Shown: positions 54,475 to 63,716, counted from the first letter of the stretch. The stretch is 64,000 bases of DNA from Nocardia asteroides (GCF_021183625.1 NZ_CP089214.1:4402001-4466000), one strand, 5' to 3'. Translations and numbers: made by a program. The notes: generated from the letters alone by a model not told the origin.

Positions 54475-54551
54475 GCGGCGCCCTCCCGCGAGATGAGCGA
54501 GGGTCCGCCGTGGCTACGCTCCGCTACCGCCTCCGGGCCTGACGCGCTCAT
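54471..54551 (-). repeat. MIRU-like element, copy 2 (MOSC/asparaginase junction)
   Basis: An 81-bp minus-strand segment whose first 57 bases (from 54551 down) match copy 1 at 48 positions. It forms a 26-codon ORF starting MSASGPEAVAERS. Its ATG overlaps the MOSC stop (ATGA at 54548-54551) and its TGA overlaps the asparaginase GTG (GTGA at 54471-54474), so both ends sit at coupling sites. The ORF lies between two genes and is not fused to either. This is the classical MIRU layout. See also 14494-14568. Confidence 0.75.
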
Positions 54552-55207
54552 CCCGTTGCCTCCCGTGCGCGGCGTCCGAGGTGCCGCTCGACCTGCGCGC
54601 GGATGTCGTCCGACGCGGTCGGCTCCAGCTCCAGCAGCCGGGTCAGCCGCTCCGGGTCCGCGCCGGTGAAGACATCGCGGACGGTGATGCCGTGCTCGGG
54701 GACGTACTCGACCAGCACCTCGTCGCCCGCGCCGACGGTGCCCGCCGCCAGCAGCCGGAAGTAGCACCCGGTGTCGCTGCGCAGCGCGAACCGCTTGACC
54801 CACTGCCGCTCGCCGGACCAGTGCTGGAAGGTCGCGCAGGGCACCCGCGGCGCGCTCACCTCGAGCAGCGCGGTACCGATCCGGAGCCGGGCGCCGAGCA
54901 CCGCGTCCGAGAGGGGGAGGCCATCGACCCGCAGGTTCTCGCCGAACCAGCCGTGCGGCAGCACCCGGCCCAGCTCCGCCTCCCAGCGGCGCGCGTCCTG
55001 GTCGGCGTAAGCGTAGACGGCCTGGTTCAGCCCGCCGTGGTGCGCGGTGTTGCAGACGTGGTCGCCGGCGAGCCCGAGCGGGCCGACCTCGACCCGCCCC
55101 GCGACCGGCCGCTTGTCGATGGCGCTGCGCCCGACCCGGCCGGGCACCTCCAGCTCCGCGTGCACGACGCAGACCGCGAGCACGCGGCCGGTGTCACCGC
55201 CGCGCAT
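54548..55207 (-). CDS. MOSC-domain protein
   Basis: A 219-residue MOSC-domain protein (YiiM-like). Features: GLAGDHVCNTAHHGG, WFGENLRV, RVPCATF with the conserved Cys expected to bind the molybdenum or sulfur ligand. MOSC proteins act on sulfur or N-hydroxylated substrates through molybdenum cofactor. Start ATG at 55207 overlaps the YgfZ stop by 1 base (TGATG), so the two are coupled. The stop overlaps the MIRU-like element. Substrate unknown. Confidence 0.88.
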   Translation of the reverse strand: MRGGDTGRVLAVCVVHAELEVPGRVGRSAIDKRPVAGRVEVGPLGLAGDHVCNTAHHGGLNQAVYAYADQDARRWEAELGRVLPHGWFGENLRVDGLPLSDAVLGARLRIGTALLEVSAPRVPCATFQHWSGERQWVKRFALRSDTGCYFRLLAAGTVGAGDEVLVEYVPEHGITVRDVFTGADPERLTRLLELEPTASDDIRAQVERHLGRRAREATG

Positions 55208-56316
55208 CAGCGCCCGCGCAGCCGGTCGATTGCGAGCCTGCCCGCCTGCGGGCGGTCGTCCGTCGGCACCGAGTCGGGGTCGATCGCGGCCGCCGCGGTG
55301 CCCGCCACCAGCGCGGTTGTGGCCGGGACGGCCCGCTTCACCAGGGCGAGCGCGATCGGCCCGAGCTCGAAGTGGTCGACGACGGTGCCGAGCCTGCCGA
55401 CCGCGCGGCCGTCGGCGGTGATGTCGGTGCCGGGCTCCGGGCGCTCGTCGGCGGAGCCGTCCAGGTGCAGCAGCACCAGGTGGCGCGGCGGCTTGCCCAG
55501 ATTGTGCACCCGGGCGACGGTCTCCTGGCCGCGGTAGCAGCCCTTGTCCAGGTGCACCGCGCCCGCCTCGGAGCGGTCGCCGATCCAGCGTGCCTCGTGC
55601 GGGATCGTGCGGTCGTCGGTGTCGAGGCCGAGCCGGGGGCGCAGCGACTCGACGCGCAGCGCCTCGAAGGCCCACATGCCCGCCGGGGTGGCGCCTGCCG
55701 CGGTCAGTGCGGACCATACCTCGGTGAGCTGCGCACGTGGGATCACCAGGTCGTACGAGTGCTCGCCCGGCCACGGCATGCGGCGCAGGAAGCCGCCGCC
55801 CGCCAGCGGGACCGCGCGGTACACGGCGGGCAGTTCGGCCACCCCGAGCGCGCCGGTGAGCGTCTCCACCTCGGGGCCGAGCAGGGTGAGCACGGCGTGG
55901 TCGGCGGCGTCCCTGGGCTCGGCGTCGGCCCAGAAGACCATCTTGGTCAGGAAGCCGAGCAGATCGGGGCCGCGCTCGGCCTCGGTATCGATCCATACGG
56001 TCTCGGCCAGCTCGGTGAGCACGAAGTGGTGCTGTACCCGGCCGTTCAGATCCAGATCCAGATTCTCCGCCGACTCACCGTCGGCCAGCCCGGCCACGTG
56101 CTGACTGGTGATGGTGTGCAGCCAGGTCAGCCGCTCTTTACCGGTGATGGCGCCGACGGCGCGGTGCGAGCGATCCACGATCGCCACCCGCCTGGCCGCG
56201 GCGCGCTGCTCGGCGAACGGGTCGCCGTAGTGCCAGGCGACGGCGGCATCCGGCGAACCGGGCACCCCCGCGACGGCTCCGGGAACACCCAAAAGAGGAC
56301 TTGGCACAGGAACCAC
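55207..56316 (-). CDS. ygfZ: YgfZ/GcvT-family folate-binding protein
   Basis: A 369-residue YgfZ-like protein, counterpart of Rv0811c. The signature KGCYRGQE (with the essential Cys) is near residue 253. YgfZ helps assembly or repair of Fe-S enzymes using folate. I chose GTG at 56316 (VVPVPSPLLGVPG); another GTG lies at 56307 and the frame is open to 56448, but those 44 codons are unconserved. It begins a coupled operon: ygfZ, MOSC, MIRU-like element, asparaginase. Divergent from pabC with 182 bp between. Confidence 0.85.
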   Translation of the reverse strand: MVPVPSPLLGVPGAVAGVPGSPDAAVAWHYGDPFAEQRAAARRVAIVDRSHRAVGAITGKERLTWLHTITSQHVAGLADGESAENLDLDLNGRVQHHFVLTELAETVWIDTEAERGPDLLGFLTKMVFWADAEPRDAADHAVLTLLGPEVETLTGALGVAELPAVYRAVPLAGGGFLRRMPWPGEHSYDLVIPRAQLTEVWSALTAAGATPAGMWAFEALRVESLRPRLGLDTDDRTIPHEARWIGDRSEAGAVHLDKGCYRGQETVARVHNLGKPPRHLVLLHLDGSADERPEPGTDITADGRAVGRLGTVVDHFELGPIALALVKRAVPATTALVAGTAAAAIDPDSVPTDDRPQAGRLAIDRLRGR

Positions 56317-56498
56317 AAAACCACTGTACGTGGCATACCGGCATCGGGTCATTCGGGCCGCTTCGGATAGCGGACATGACAAGGAATGTCCTGCTGCTAT
56401 CACGAAATCATCAAATATGTTGGCGACACGCGCCGATGGAGCGATCAACTCGAGCGCACCGTAGGCATTACCTGCCCGAATTGCCTACGCTCCTACCC

Positions 56499-57419
56499 AT
56501 GGCGGATCGAGTTCTTGTGACACTCGACGGCGCGGTCCAGGATGCGGACGCGCCGTTGTTGTTTGCCGACGACATCGGTGTTCTGCGCGGCGACGGTGTC
56601 TTCGAAACGGTGCTGGTGCGGAACGGCAGCCCGTGTGCGATCGAGTTCCACCTGGGCAGGCTGCGCCGCTCCGCCCAGGCGCTGGAACTACCCGAGCTGG
56701 AGCTGAGCCGGTGGCGGGCGGCGGCCGAGATCGCGGCCAAGGAATGGGGCGACGAGGAAGAGGGCGTGCTGCGCCTGGTGCTGACCCGCGGCCGGGAGAG
56801 CGAATTCACCGAGGTGCCCGATTCGGTGACCTCGGGCGAGCTCGCCGCCGCGGTCCCGGTCCCGACCGCGTTCCTCACGGTGAGCCCGGTGCCCGCCCGC
56901 GTGCAGAAGGCCCGCACCGATGGCATCAAGGTGGTGAGCCTGGTCCGCGGCATCTCCATCGATCTGGCCCAGGCCGCGCCCTGGCAGCTGCTCGGCGCCA
57001 AGACGCTCTCCTACGCCACCAACATGGCCGCGCTGCGCTTCGCGCACCGGCAGGGCGCCGACGACGTGATCTTCACCAGCACCGAGAACCGGGTGCTGGA
57101 GGGGCCGCGCTCGACCATCGTGATCGCGCGGGACAAGACGCTGATCACCCCGCCCGCCAAGAACGGCGTGCTGCCCGGCGTCACCCAGCGGGCGCTGTTC
57201 AACGAGGCCCGCAAGGCGGGCTGGGAGGTCAAGTACGAGCCGCTCTGGACCGCCGACCTCTTCGTCTGCGACAGCATCTGGCTGCTCTCCAGCATCACGC
57301 TCGCGGCCAGGGTCGCCCAGCTGGACGGCATCCGGCTGATGGCGGCGGACAGCACCGAGGAGATCATCGAACTGGTCGACCGCGGGGTCGCGCGGGCGGG
57401 GGCCATCGGCGACTGGTGA
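56499..57419 (+). CDS. pabC: aminodeoxychorismate lyase-like PLP enzyme
   Basis: A 306-residue fold-type IV PLP enzyme, counterpart of Rv0812. The Schiff-base Lys is in GAKTLSYATNM, and later TSTENRVLEGPRST matches the family. Aminodeoxychorismate lyase makes p-aminobenzoate for folate; branched-chain or D-amino acid aminotransferases look similar, so the name is tentative. ATG at 56499 is supported by family length; the upstream open frame overlaps the ygfZ start region. Confidence 0.82.
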   Translation: MADRVLVTLDGAVQDADAPLLFADDIGVLRGDGVFETVLVRNGSPCAIEFHLGRLRRSAQALELPELELSRWRAAAEIAAKEWGDEEEGVLRLVLTRGRESEFTEVPDSVTSGELAAAVPVPTAFLTVSPVPARVQKARTDGIKVVSLVRGISIDLAQAAPWQLLGAKTLSYATNMAALRFAHRQGADDVIFTSTENRVLEGPRSTIVIARDKTLITPPAKNGVLPGVTQRALFNEARKAGWEVKYEPLWTADLFVCDSIWLLSSITLAARVAQLDGIRLMAADSTEEIIELVDRGVARAGAIGDW

Positions 57420-57577
57420 ACCCGGCCCGGCGCCCGGAGTTTCCGGCGCCGATGGACCCGACCGGCCGCGCTGCGTGACGCCGACAGCGATTCGCGTCAC
57501 GATGATTGGTGCGTGGCGCTCGCGCACGTAGCCTTACTACAGAGTGTCGTAGACAAATCGGCTGGTAGGAGGTCACG

Positions 57578-59044
57578 GTGAGCGCGCTGGACGTGTCGCG
57601 ATGGCAGTTCGGGATCACCACCGTCTATCACTTCCTCTTCGTGCCGCTCACCATCGGCCTCGCGCCGCTGGTCGCCGGGATGCAGACGGCGTGGGTGATC
57701 ACGGGCAAGGAACACTGGTACCGGCTGACCAAGTTCTTCGGGAAGCTCTTCCTGATCAACTTCGCGCTCGGCGTCGCCACCGGAATCGTGCAGGAATTCC
57801 AGTTCGGGATGAACTGGAGCGAGTACTCCCGCTTCGTCGGCGACGTGTTCGGCGCGCCGCTGGCGCTGGAGGGGCTGGTCGCCTTCTTCCTGGAGTCGAC
57901 CTTCCTCGGGCTGTGGATCTTCGGCTGGAGCAGGCTGCCCCGGCTGGTGCACCTGGCCACCATCTGGCTGGTCGCGATCGGCGTGAACGCCTCCGCCTTC
58001 TTCATCATCGCGGCCAACTCCTTCATGCAGCACCCGGTCGGCGCCAGGTACAACCCGGAGACCGGCCGCGCCGAGCTCACCAGCATCGTCGAGCTGCTCA
58101 CCAACAACACCGCGCTGGCGGCCTTCCCGCACGTGGTGGCCGGCTCGTTCCTCACGGCGGGCACCTTCGTCGCCGGGATCGGCGGCTGGTGGATGGTGCG
58201 CAACGCCCGCAGCGGCGACCCGGCGAAGCTGGCGGAGGCGCGTGCCATGTGGCGCCCGGTCGCGCGGGGTTCGCTGGTGGTGGTCGCGCTCGCCGGGGTC
58301 GCGCTGATCTACACCGGTGACGTGCAGGGCAAGCTCATGTTCCAGCAGCAGCCGATGAAGATGGCCTCCGCGGAATCGCTGTGCCACACCGAAACCGACC
58401 CGGACTTCTCCGTGCTCACCGTCGGCACGCACAACAACTGCGACAGCGTGACGCACGTGATCGAGGTGCCGTTCGTGCTGCCCTGGCTGGCCGAGGGGAG
58501 GTTCACCGACGTCACCCTGGACGGCGTCGTCGACCTGCAGCAGTCCTACGTCGACCAGTTCGGCCCCGGCGACTACCGGCCCAACCTCTTCGTCACCTAC
58601 TGGGCGTTCCGCGCCATGATCGGGCTGGCGGGCGGGTCGGCGCTGCTCTGCGTGGTCGGGCTCTGGCTCACCCGCGGCGGGCGGGTGCCGCACCAGCGCT
58701 GGTTCGGGTGGCTCGGCATCGCCGCCATCCCGACGCCGTTCCTGGCGAACAGCGCGGGCTGGGTCTTCACCGAGATGGGGCGCCAACCCTGGGTGGTCGT
58801 GCCTAATCCGACCGGTGACCCCAACCTGCGGCTCACCGTGCAGGAGGGCGTCTCGCACCACCCGGCGAGCACCGTCTGGATCTCGCTCGCGGTCTTCACC
58901 CTGCTGTACGGCGCGCTCGCGGTGGTCTGGTTCTACCTCATGCGGCGGTACGCGATGGCCGGGCCGGAGCAGCCGAAGCCGCCGCCGGAGGAGTCCGCGT
59001 CCGATGAGGACGAACCCGTCCGCCAGCTGTCCTTCGCCTACTAG
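57578..59044 (+). CDS. cydA: cytochrome bd oxidase subunit I
   Basis: A 488-residue membrane protein with about nine helices. It oxidises quinol and holds hemes b558, b595 and d. Likely heme ligand His18 is in TTVYHFLFV; a further His is in AFPHVVAGSF. GRQPW (EMGRQPWVV) is the quinol-side signature. The Q loop is of the short type. GTG start at 57578 with AGGAGG at 57565-57570. First gene of cydABDC; in M. tuberculosis the same set is elsewhere (Rv1620c-Rv1623c), so this cluster is an insertion relative to the Rv0812-Rv0813c neighbourhood. Confidence 0.95.
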   Translation: MSALDVSRWQFGITTVYHFLFVPLTIGLAPLVAGMQTAWVITGKEHWYRLTKFFGKLFLINFALGVATGIVQEFQFGMNWSEYSRFVGDVFGAPLALEGLVAFFLESTFLGLWIFGWSRLPRLVHLATIWLVAIGVNASAFFIIAANSFMQHPVGARYNPETGRAELTSIVELLTNNTALAAFPHVVAGSFLTAGTFVAGIGGWWMVRNARSGDPAKLAEARAMWRPVARGSLVVVALAGVALIYTGDVQGKLMFQQQPMKMASAESLCHTETDPDFSVLTVGTHNNCDSVTHVIEVPFVLPWLAEGRFTDVTLDGVVDLQQSYVDQFGPGDYRPNLFVTYWAFRAMIGLAGGSALLCVVGLWLTRGGRVPHQRWFGWLGIAAIPTPFLANSAGWVFTEMGRQPWVVVPNPTGDPNLRLTVQEGVSHHPASTVWISLAVFTLLYGALAVVWFYLMRRYAMAGPEQPKPPPEESASDEDEPVRQLSFAY

Positions 59045-59053
59045 GAGCCGACG

Positions 59054-60085
59054 ATGAATCTGCAGGAGTTCTGGTTCGTCCTGATCGGCGTGCTCTTCAC
59101 CGGCTACTTCGTGCTGGAGGGGTTCGACTTCGGCGTCGGCATGCTCATGCACCCGCTCGGCAGGCGCTCGGACACCAGGCGCCGGGTGGTGCTCAACACC
59201 ATCGGCCCGGTCTGGGACGGCAACGAGGTCTGGCTGATCACCGCGGGCGGCGCGCTCTTCGCCGCCTTCCCGGAGTGGTACGCCAGCCTGTTCTCCGGGT
59301 TCTACTTCGCGCTGCTGCTGGTGCTGGTCGCGCTGATCCTGCGGATCTGCGCGATCGAGTACCGCGGCAAGATCGACGATCCGGTGTGGCGGCGGCGCTG
59401 TGATCTCGGCATCGCCTTCGGCTCCTGGGTACCCGCGCTGGCCTGGGGCTGGGTCTTCGCGAACGTGGTGCGCGGCGTCCCGCTCGACGCCGACAAGCAA
59501 CTCGTCGGCTCGTTCCTCGACCTGCTGAGCCCGTACGCGCTGCTCGGCGCGCTCGCCACCGCCGTGCTCTTCGCGCTGCACGGCGCCACCTTCCTGGTGC
59601 TCAAGACCGGCGGCGAGGTGCGGGCCGACGCGCAGCGGGTGGTCAGGCTGCTGCTGGTGCCCGCCGCGCTGATCGTCGGCGGCTTCGGGCTCTGGACCCA
59701 GCTCGCCTACGGCGCGAACTGGACCTGGCTTCCGCTCGGGCTCGCGGTGCTCGGCCTGGTCGGGAGCGCCGCCGCGGGCCTGGCGCAGCGGGACGGGATC
59801 GCCTTCACCGGCAGCACGCTCGCCGTCGCCGCGGCCACCGCGCTGCTCTTCGGCTCGCTCTTCCCGGACGTGCTGCCATCGACGCTGGACCCGGCGTGGT
59901 CGCTCACCGTGCAGAACGCGTCGTCGACGCCGTACACGCTCAAGATCATGAGCTGGGCGGCGATCGCGGTGACCCCGGTGGTGCTGCTCTACCAGGGGTG
60001 GACGTACTGGGTCTTCCGCAAGCGCATCACGGTCGACCAGATCCCGCCGCACACGGGGCTGCCGCGCCGCGCGCCGAGCGCATGA
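59054..60085 (+). CDS. cydB: cytochrome bd oxidase subunit II
   Basis: A 343-residue membrane protein with about eight or nine helices, partner of CydA. Conserved parts: GYFVLEGFDFGVGML near the start, GPVWDGNEVWLITAGGALFAAFP and a GSWVPALAWG segment. It starts 9 bp after cydA. No cofactor of its own; it completes the proton-transfer side of the complex. Confidence 0.95.
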   Translation: MNLQEFWFVLIGVLFTGYFVLEGFDFGVGMLMHPLGRRSDTRRRVVLNTIGPVWDGNEVWLITAGGALFAAFPEWYASLFSGFYFALLLVLVALILRICAIEYRGKIDDPVWRRRCDLGIAFGSWVPALAWGWVFANVVRGVPLDADKQLVGSFLDLLSPYALLGALATAVLFALHGATFLVLKTGGEVRADAQRVVRLLLVPAALIVGGFGLWTQLAYGANWTWLPLGLAVLGLVGSAAAGLAQRDGIAFTGSTLAVAAATALLFGSLFPDVLPSTLDPAWSLTVQNASSTPYTLKIMSWAAIAVTPVVLLYQGWTYWVFRKRITVDQIPPHTGLPRRAPSA

Positions 60086-60158
60086 ACGGGCCGGGCCGGG
60101 AGGCGGGCGCCGAGCGCGGCGACGCGGCGCCCCGCTCGCGCGGAACAGGCGCGGAGTG

Positions 60159-61868
60159 ATGGCGCGCCGCGCGCCGATCGATCCCCGGCTGTGGCGGTAT
60201 GCGCGGTCGGCTCGGCCGTATCTCGTTCTCACCGTCGCGTTCTCGGTGCTCACCACGGTCGCCATCGTGGTCACCGCGGTGGCGCTGGCGCGGGTGCTGG
60301 CGGGGGTGATCACCGACCCGGCTGCCCGCAGCTTCGGCGCCTGGACACCGGAGCTGCTCGCACTCGCCGCCGCGCTCACCGGACGGGCCGTTGTCACCTG
60401 GTGGCAGTCCCGGCTGGCGCACCGGGCCGGGGCGAGCGTGGTCGCCGAGCTGGAGCGGGCCGTGCTCGCCGCGGGCACCGCGCTGCCGCCGCGCGAACTC
60501 GAGCGGCACCGCACCGAGCTGGCCGTCGTGGTCGGCACCGGGCTCGGCGGGTTGCGCGGGTACCTCACCGGGTACCTGCCGGCGCTGCTGCTCGCCGTGC
60601 CGGTCCCGCCCATCGTGCTGGCGGTGATCGCGCTGCACGACCCGCTCTCCGGCGGGATCGTGCTGGTCACGCTGCCGCTCATCCCGATCTTCATGGTGCT
60701 CATCGGGCTGCTCACGCAGGGGCGGGCGGCGGCCACCCTCGCCGCCACCACCCGCCTCTCCGACCAGGTGCTCGACCTCTTCGCCGGGATGCCGACGCTG
60801 CGCGCGCTCGGCCGGGAGGGCGGCGCGCGCAGCATAGCCGGGGTGGTGGCCGAGCTCGGCGAGTCGCTGCGGGTGCGCACCATGCGCACGCTGCGCGTCG
60901 CCTTCCTCTCCTCGGCGGTGCTGGAGCTGCTCGCCACGCTGAGCGTGGCGCTGGTGGCGGTCTCGATCGGGCTGCGGCTGGTCTTCGGCGAGATGGGGCT
61001 GTACGCCGGGCTGGTCGCGCTGATCCTGGCGCCGGAGGTGTACCTGCCGCTGCGCACGGTGGGGGAGCGGTTCCACGCCGCGCAGGACGGGATGGCGGCG
61101 GCCGATCGCGCCTTCGCGGTGCTCGGCTCGGAGCCGGGGGGTTCCGGTGGTGCGGCCGGTTCCCGCACGGCGGCCGCGACGGCCGTGCGGCGCGTGGAGC
61201 GGGTGGTGGCTCCGGCGGTGATCGAGCTGGAGCGGCTCTCCGTCGACAGCCGCTCCGGGGCGGCGCCCTGCGCGCTCTCCGCCGTGCTGCGGCCGGGTGC
61301 GGTGACGGTGCTGACCGGGCCGAACGGGTGCGGTAAGTCGACCGCGCTGCAGGTGATGCTCGGCCTCGCCGCGCCGGACTCCGGCCGGGTGACGGTGGAC
61401 GGCACCGAGGTGGCCGGGCTCGATCCCGAGCAGTGGTGGTCCCGGCTGGCCTGGCTGCCGCAGCGGCCCGTTCTGGTGCCAGGCACCCTGCGGGAGAATC
61501 TGGAGCTGCTCGGCGCGCACCCGGTCGATCTCGACCTTGCCTGTGCGGCAACCGGTTTCGACGCGGTGCTGGCCGAGCTCCCGAACGGCTGGGACACCGT
61601 CGTCGGCGTCGGCGGCGCCGGGCTCTCGCTCGGCCAGCGCCAGCGGCTCGCGCTGACCCGCGTGCTCTGCGCGGATCGTCCCGTCCTCCTGCTCGACGAG
61701 CCGACCGCCCACCTCGACGCCGCGAGCGAGGCGGCGGTCCTCGCCGCCCTGCGCGAGCGGGCCGCCGCGGGGGCGACGGTCGTCGTGGTCGGGCACCGGG
61801 AGTCGGTGCTCGCCGCGGGCGATGTCGTGGTCGAGGTGGCGGCACGGGTCGGGGAGGTGGTCCCGTGA
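60159..61868 (+). CDS. cydD: CydD subunit of the CydDC ABC exporter
   Basis: A 569-residue half-transporter: six helices (about residues 1-310) and a C-terminal ATPase with Walker A GPNGCGKST, signature LSLGQRQR and Walker B VLLLDEPTAH. CydDC is needed to assemble cytochrome bd (heme/thiol transport). ATG at 60159 is chosen over GTG at 60156. It overlaps cydC by 4 bp (GTGA at 61865). The nucleotide-binding part is complete, unlike that of CydC. Confidence 0.93.
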   Translation: MARRAPIDPRLWRYARSARPYLVLTVAFSVLTTVAIVVTAVALARVLAGVITDPAARSFGAWTPELLALAAALTGRAVVTWWQSRLAHRAGASVVAELERAVLAAGTALPPRELERHRTELAVVVGTGLGGLRGYLTGYLPALLLAVPVPPIVLAVIALHDPLSGGIVLVTLPLIPIFMVLIGLLTQGRAAATLAATTRLSDQVLDLFAGMPTLRALGREGGARSIAGVVAELGESLRVRTMRTLRVAFLSSAVLELLATLSVALVAVSIGLRLVFGEMGLYAGLVALILAPEVYLPLRTVGERFHAAQDGMAAADRAFAVLGSEPGGSGGAAGSRTAAATAVRRVERVVAPAVIELERLSVDSRSGAAPCALSAVLRPGAVTVLTGPNGCGKSTALQVMLGLAAPDSGRVTVDGTEVAGLDPEQWWSRLAWLPQRPVLVPGTLRENLELLGAHPVDLDLACAATGFDAVLAELPNGWDTVVGVGGAGLSLGQRQRLALTRVLCADRPVLLLDEPTAHLDAASEAAVLAALRERAAAGATVVVVGHRESVLAAGDVVVEVAARVGEVVP

Positions 61869-63478
61869 GCGCGGGCGCGATCCGGCGGCTCCGCGCAGAC
61901 CTGCGAGATCTGCGTGAACTACTCGCCTGGAACCCCTGGCGCCTCGGCACCGCCATCGCCTGGGGTGTGCTCGCGCTCGGCAGCGGCCTCGCCCTCGCCG
62001 CCCTCGCGGCCTGGCTCATCGCCAGGGCCTGGCAGATGCCGCCGGTCCTCGACCTCACCGTCGCCGTGGTGGCCGTGCGCGCGCTGGGAATCTCGCGCGG
62101 CCTCTGCCGCTACCTGGAGCGCCTCGCCACCCACGATGTCGCGCTGCGCGCGCAGAACACCGCCCGCACCGCCACCTACCGCACCCTGGCCGGCTCGCGG
62201 AGCTGGCTGCGCCGCCGCGACCGCGCCGACGCCACCGTGCTGCGCCGTGGCGACCTGCTGGTGCGCATCGGCGCCGACATCGACGACCTCGGCGCCGTCG
62301 TGGTCCGCGCCGTCGTGCCGTGTGCGGTGGCGCTGGTGCTCTCGGCCGCCGCCGTCCTGCTGCTCGCCCTGCTCGCCCCGCTCGCCGCCCTGGTCCTCGC
62401 GGCGGCACTGCTGGTCTCCGCGCTGCTCGCGCCGTGGCTCGCCGCCACCGCGGCCGCCGACGCCGAGCGGGCGGTGCGCGCCGACCGCGCCGAGTTCACC
62501 GCCCGCGCCGTCACCGTGCTCGACCACGCGCCGGAGCTCCGGGTCGCAGGCCGCCTCCCGGAGGCCATGGCCGCGGCCGCCGCCGCAGGCACCCGCGCCG
62601 TCGCCGCCGAGGACCGCGCCGCCTCGCGCAGCGCGTGGGCGGCCGCCGCGCTACCGGCGAGCATCGGCGTCAGCGTGCTCGGCGCCCTGCTCACCGGGCT
62701 GGCCGTGTACGGCCCCACCGGCGGCACCCCCGCCGGGATGACCCCGATGGCGCTCACCATGCTCGTCCTGGTCCCGCTCTCCGCCTTCGAGGCGGTGGCC
62801 GCCCTCCCCGCGGCCGCCCAGGCCCTCACCACCGGCCGCGCCGCCCTGCACCGGCTCCGCGCGCTCGACCCGCCCGACGATGCGTCGGCAGCCGATCCGA
62901 TGCGGTCCGCCCCGCGGCTCCCCGAACGCCCCCGCGACGCGAAGCGGATCGCCGTCATCGGCCCCAGCGGCGCGGGCAAGACCACCCTGCTCATGCACTG
63001 GGCGGGCCTCTTCGGCACCCCCGAACCGGGCACCACCTTCTTCGCCGAGGACGCCCACCTCTTCGGCACCTCGATCCTGGAGAACCTCCGCGTCGCCCGC
63101 GGCGACATCACCGAGCCCGAGGCCACCGAGGCGCTCCGCGCGGTCGGCCTCGGCGACTGGCTGACGACCCTCCCCGACGGCCTGCACACCGTCCTCACCG
63201 GTGGCGCCGCCGCGGTCTCCGGCGGCCAGCGCCGCAGGCTCCTGCTGGCCCGCGCCCTGCTCGCCCCCGCCGAGGTCCTGCTCCTCGACGAACCCACCGA
63301 GCACCTGGAGGCCGAAGCGGGCGCGGCCCTGCTCCGCCGCCTGCTCGACCCGGACGACCCCCTGGTGCCCCCCGGCCGCACCGTCGTCGTGGTCACCCAC
63401 CAGCTGCCGGACACCCACCGCGCCGACCTGGTCCTGCGCCTGTCCGCCCTCGGCGAAAACCTGTTGCCGGTTTCCTGA
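61865..63478 (+). CDS. cydC: CydC subunit of the CydDC ABC exporter
   Basis: A 537-residue half-transporter, partner of CydD. It has six helices, then an ATPase with Walker A GPSGAGKTT and signature VSGGQRRR; Walker B is VLLLDEPTEH. The segment between Walker A and the Q-loop position is much shorter than in CydD, and the Q-loop reads FFAEDAHLF, with Glu in place of Gln. I recall similar AEDAH segments in mycobacterial CydC, so this may be a lineage trait, not damage. GTG start overlapping the cydD stop. Confidence 0.92.
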   Translation: MSAGAIRRLRADLRDLRELLAWNPWRLGTAIAWGVLALGSGLALAALAAWLIARAWQMPPVLDLTVAVVAVRALGISRGLCRYLERLATHDVALRAQNTARTATYRTLAGSRSWLRRRDRADATVLRRGDLLVRIGADIDDLGAVVVRAVVPCAVALVLSAAAVLLLALLAPLAALVLAAALLVSALLAPWLAATAAADAERAVRADRAEFTARAVTVLDHAPELRVAGRLPEAMAAAAAAGTRAVAAEDRAASRSAWAAAALPASIGVSVLGALLTGLAVYGPTGGTPAGMTPMALTMLVLVPLSAFEAVAALPAAAQALTTGRAALHRLRALDPPDDASAADPMRSAPRLPERPRDAKRIAVIGPSGAGKTTLLMHWAGLFGTPEPGTTFFAEDAHLFGTSILENLRVARGDITEPEATEALRAVGLGDWLTTLPDGLHTVLTGGAAAVSGGQRRRLLLARALLAPAEVLLLDEPTEHLEAEAGAALLRRLLDPDDPLVPPGRTVVVVTHQLPDTHRADLVLRLSALGENLLPVS

Positions 63479-63525
63479 ACCGCTACTAGATTCGGTGGTA
63501 CACGAGGAAGGAGGTGGTTCCCAGA

Positions 63526-63564
63526 ATGCATAGTTCAAGGACACGTGAGGTGGCTGTCAGCTAG
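63526..63564 (+). CDS. 12-residue micro-ORF with a near-perfect Shine-Dalgarno
   Basis: ATG at 63526 to TAG at 63562-63564 encodes MHSSRTREVAVS. AAGGAGGTGGT at 63508-63518 matches the anti-SD complement AAGGAGGTGAT at 10 of 11 positions, the strongest in the window. It lies 47 bp after cydC. No + strand gene follows in the window: the next gene is on the other strand, and a hairpin follows at 63692-63710. So it is either a leader peptide with no visible target or part of a small RNA. Codons are mixed; no Cys or Trp runs. Confidence 0.5.
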   Translation: MHSSRTREVAVS

Positions 63565-63691
63565 CGCCACCGCTGCGGGAATTCCCTACGCGTTGCGCGA
63601 GCGAATTCCAGGCAGTCACCCGGCCCCCGAGCCCCCGGCCAGTCCGTCCGGGAGCGGCACCGACCGAGTCGGCACCGCACAGCTCGGGGGT

Positions 63692-63710
63692 CGTCCCTTT
63701 TTCGGGGACG
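63692..63710. terminator. hairpin between cydC and the right-edge gene
   Basis: CGTCCC at 63692-63697 pairs with GGGACG at 63705-63710 across a 7-nt loop rich in T (CTTTTTC-like). It lies 7 bp from the stop of the convergent nitrobindin-like gene, so it may end transcripts from both sides. Confidence 0.5.
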
Positions 63711-63716
63711 AAGACC

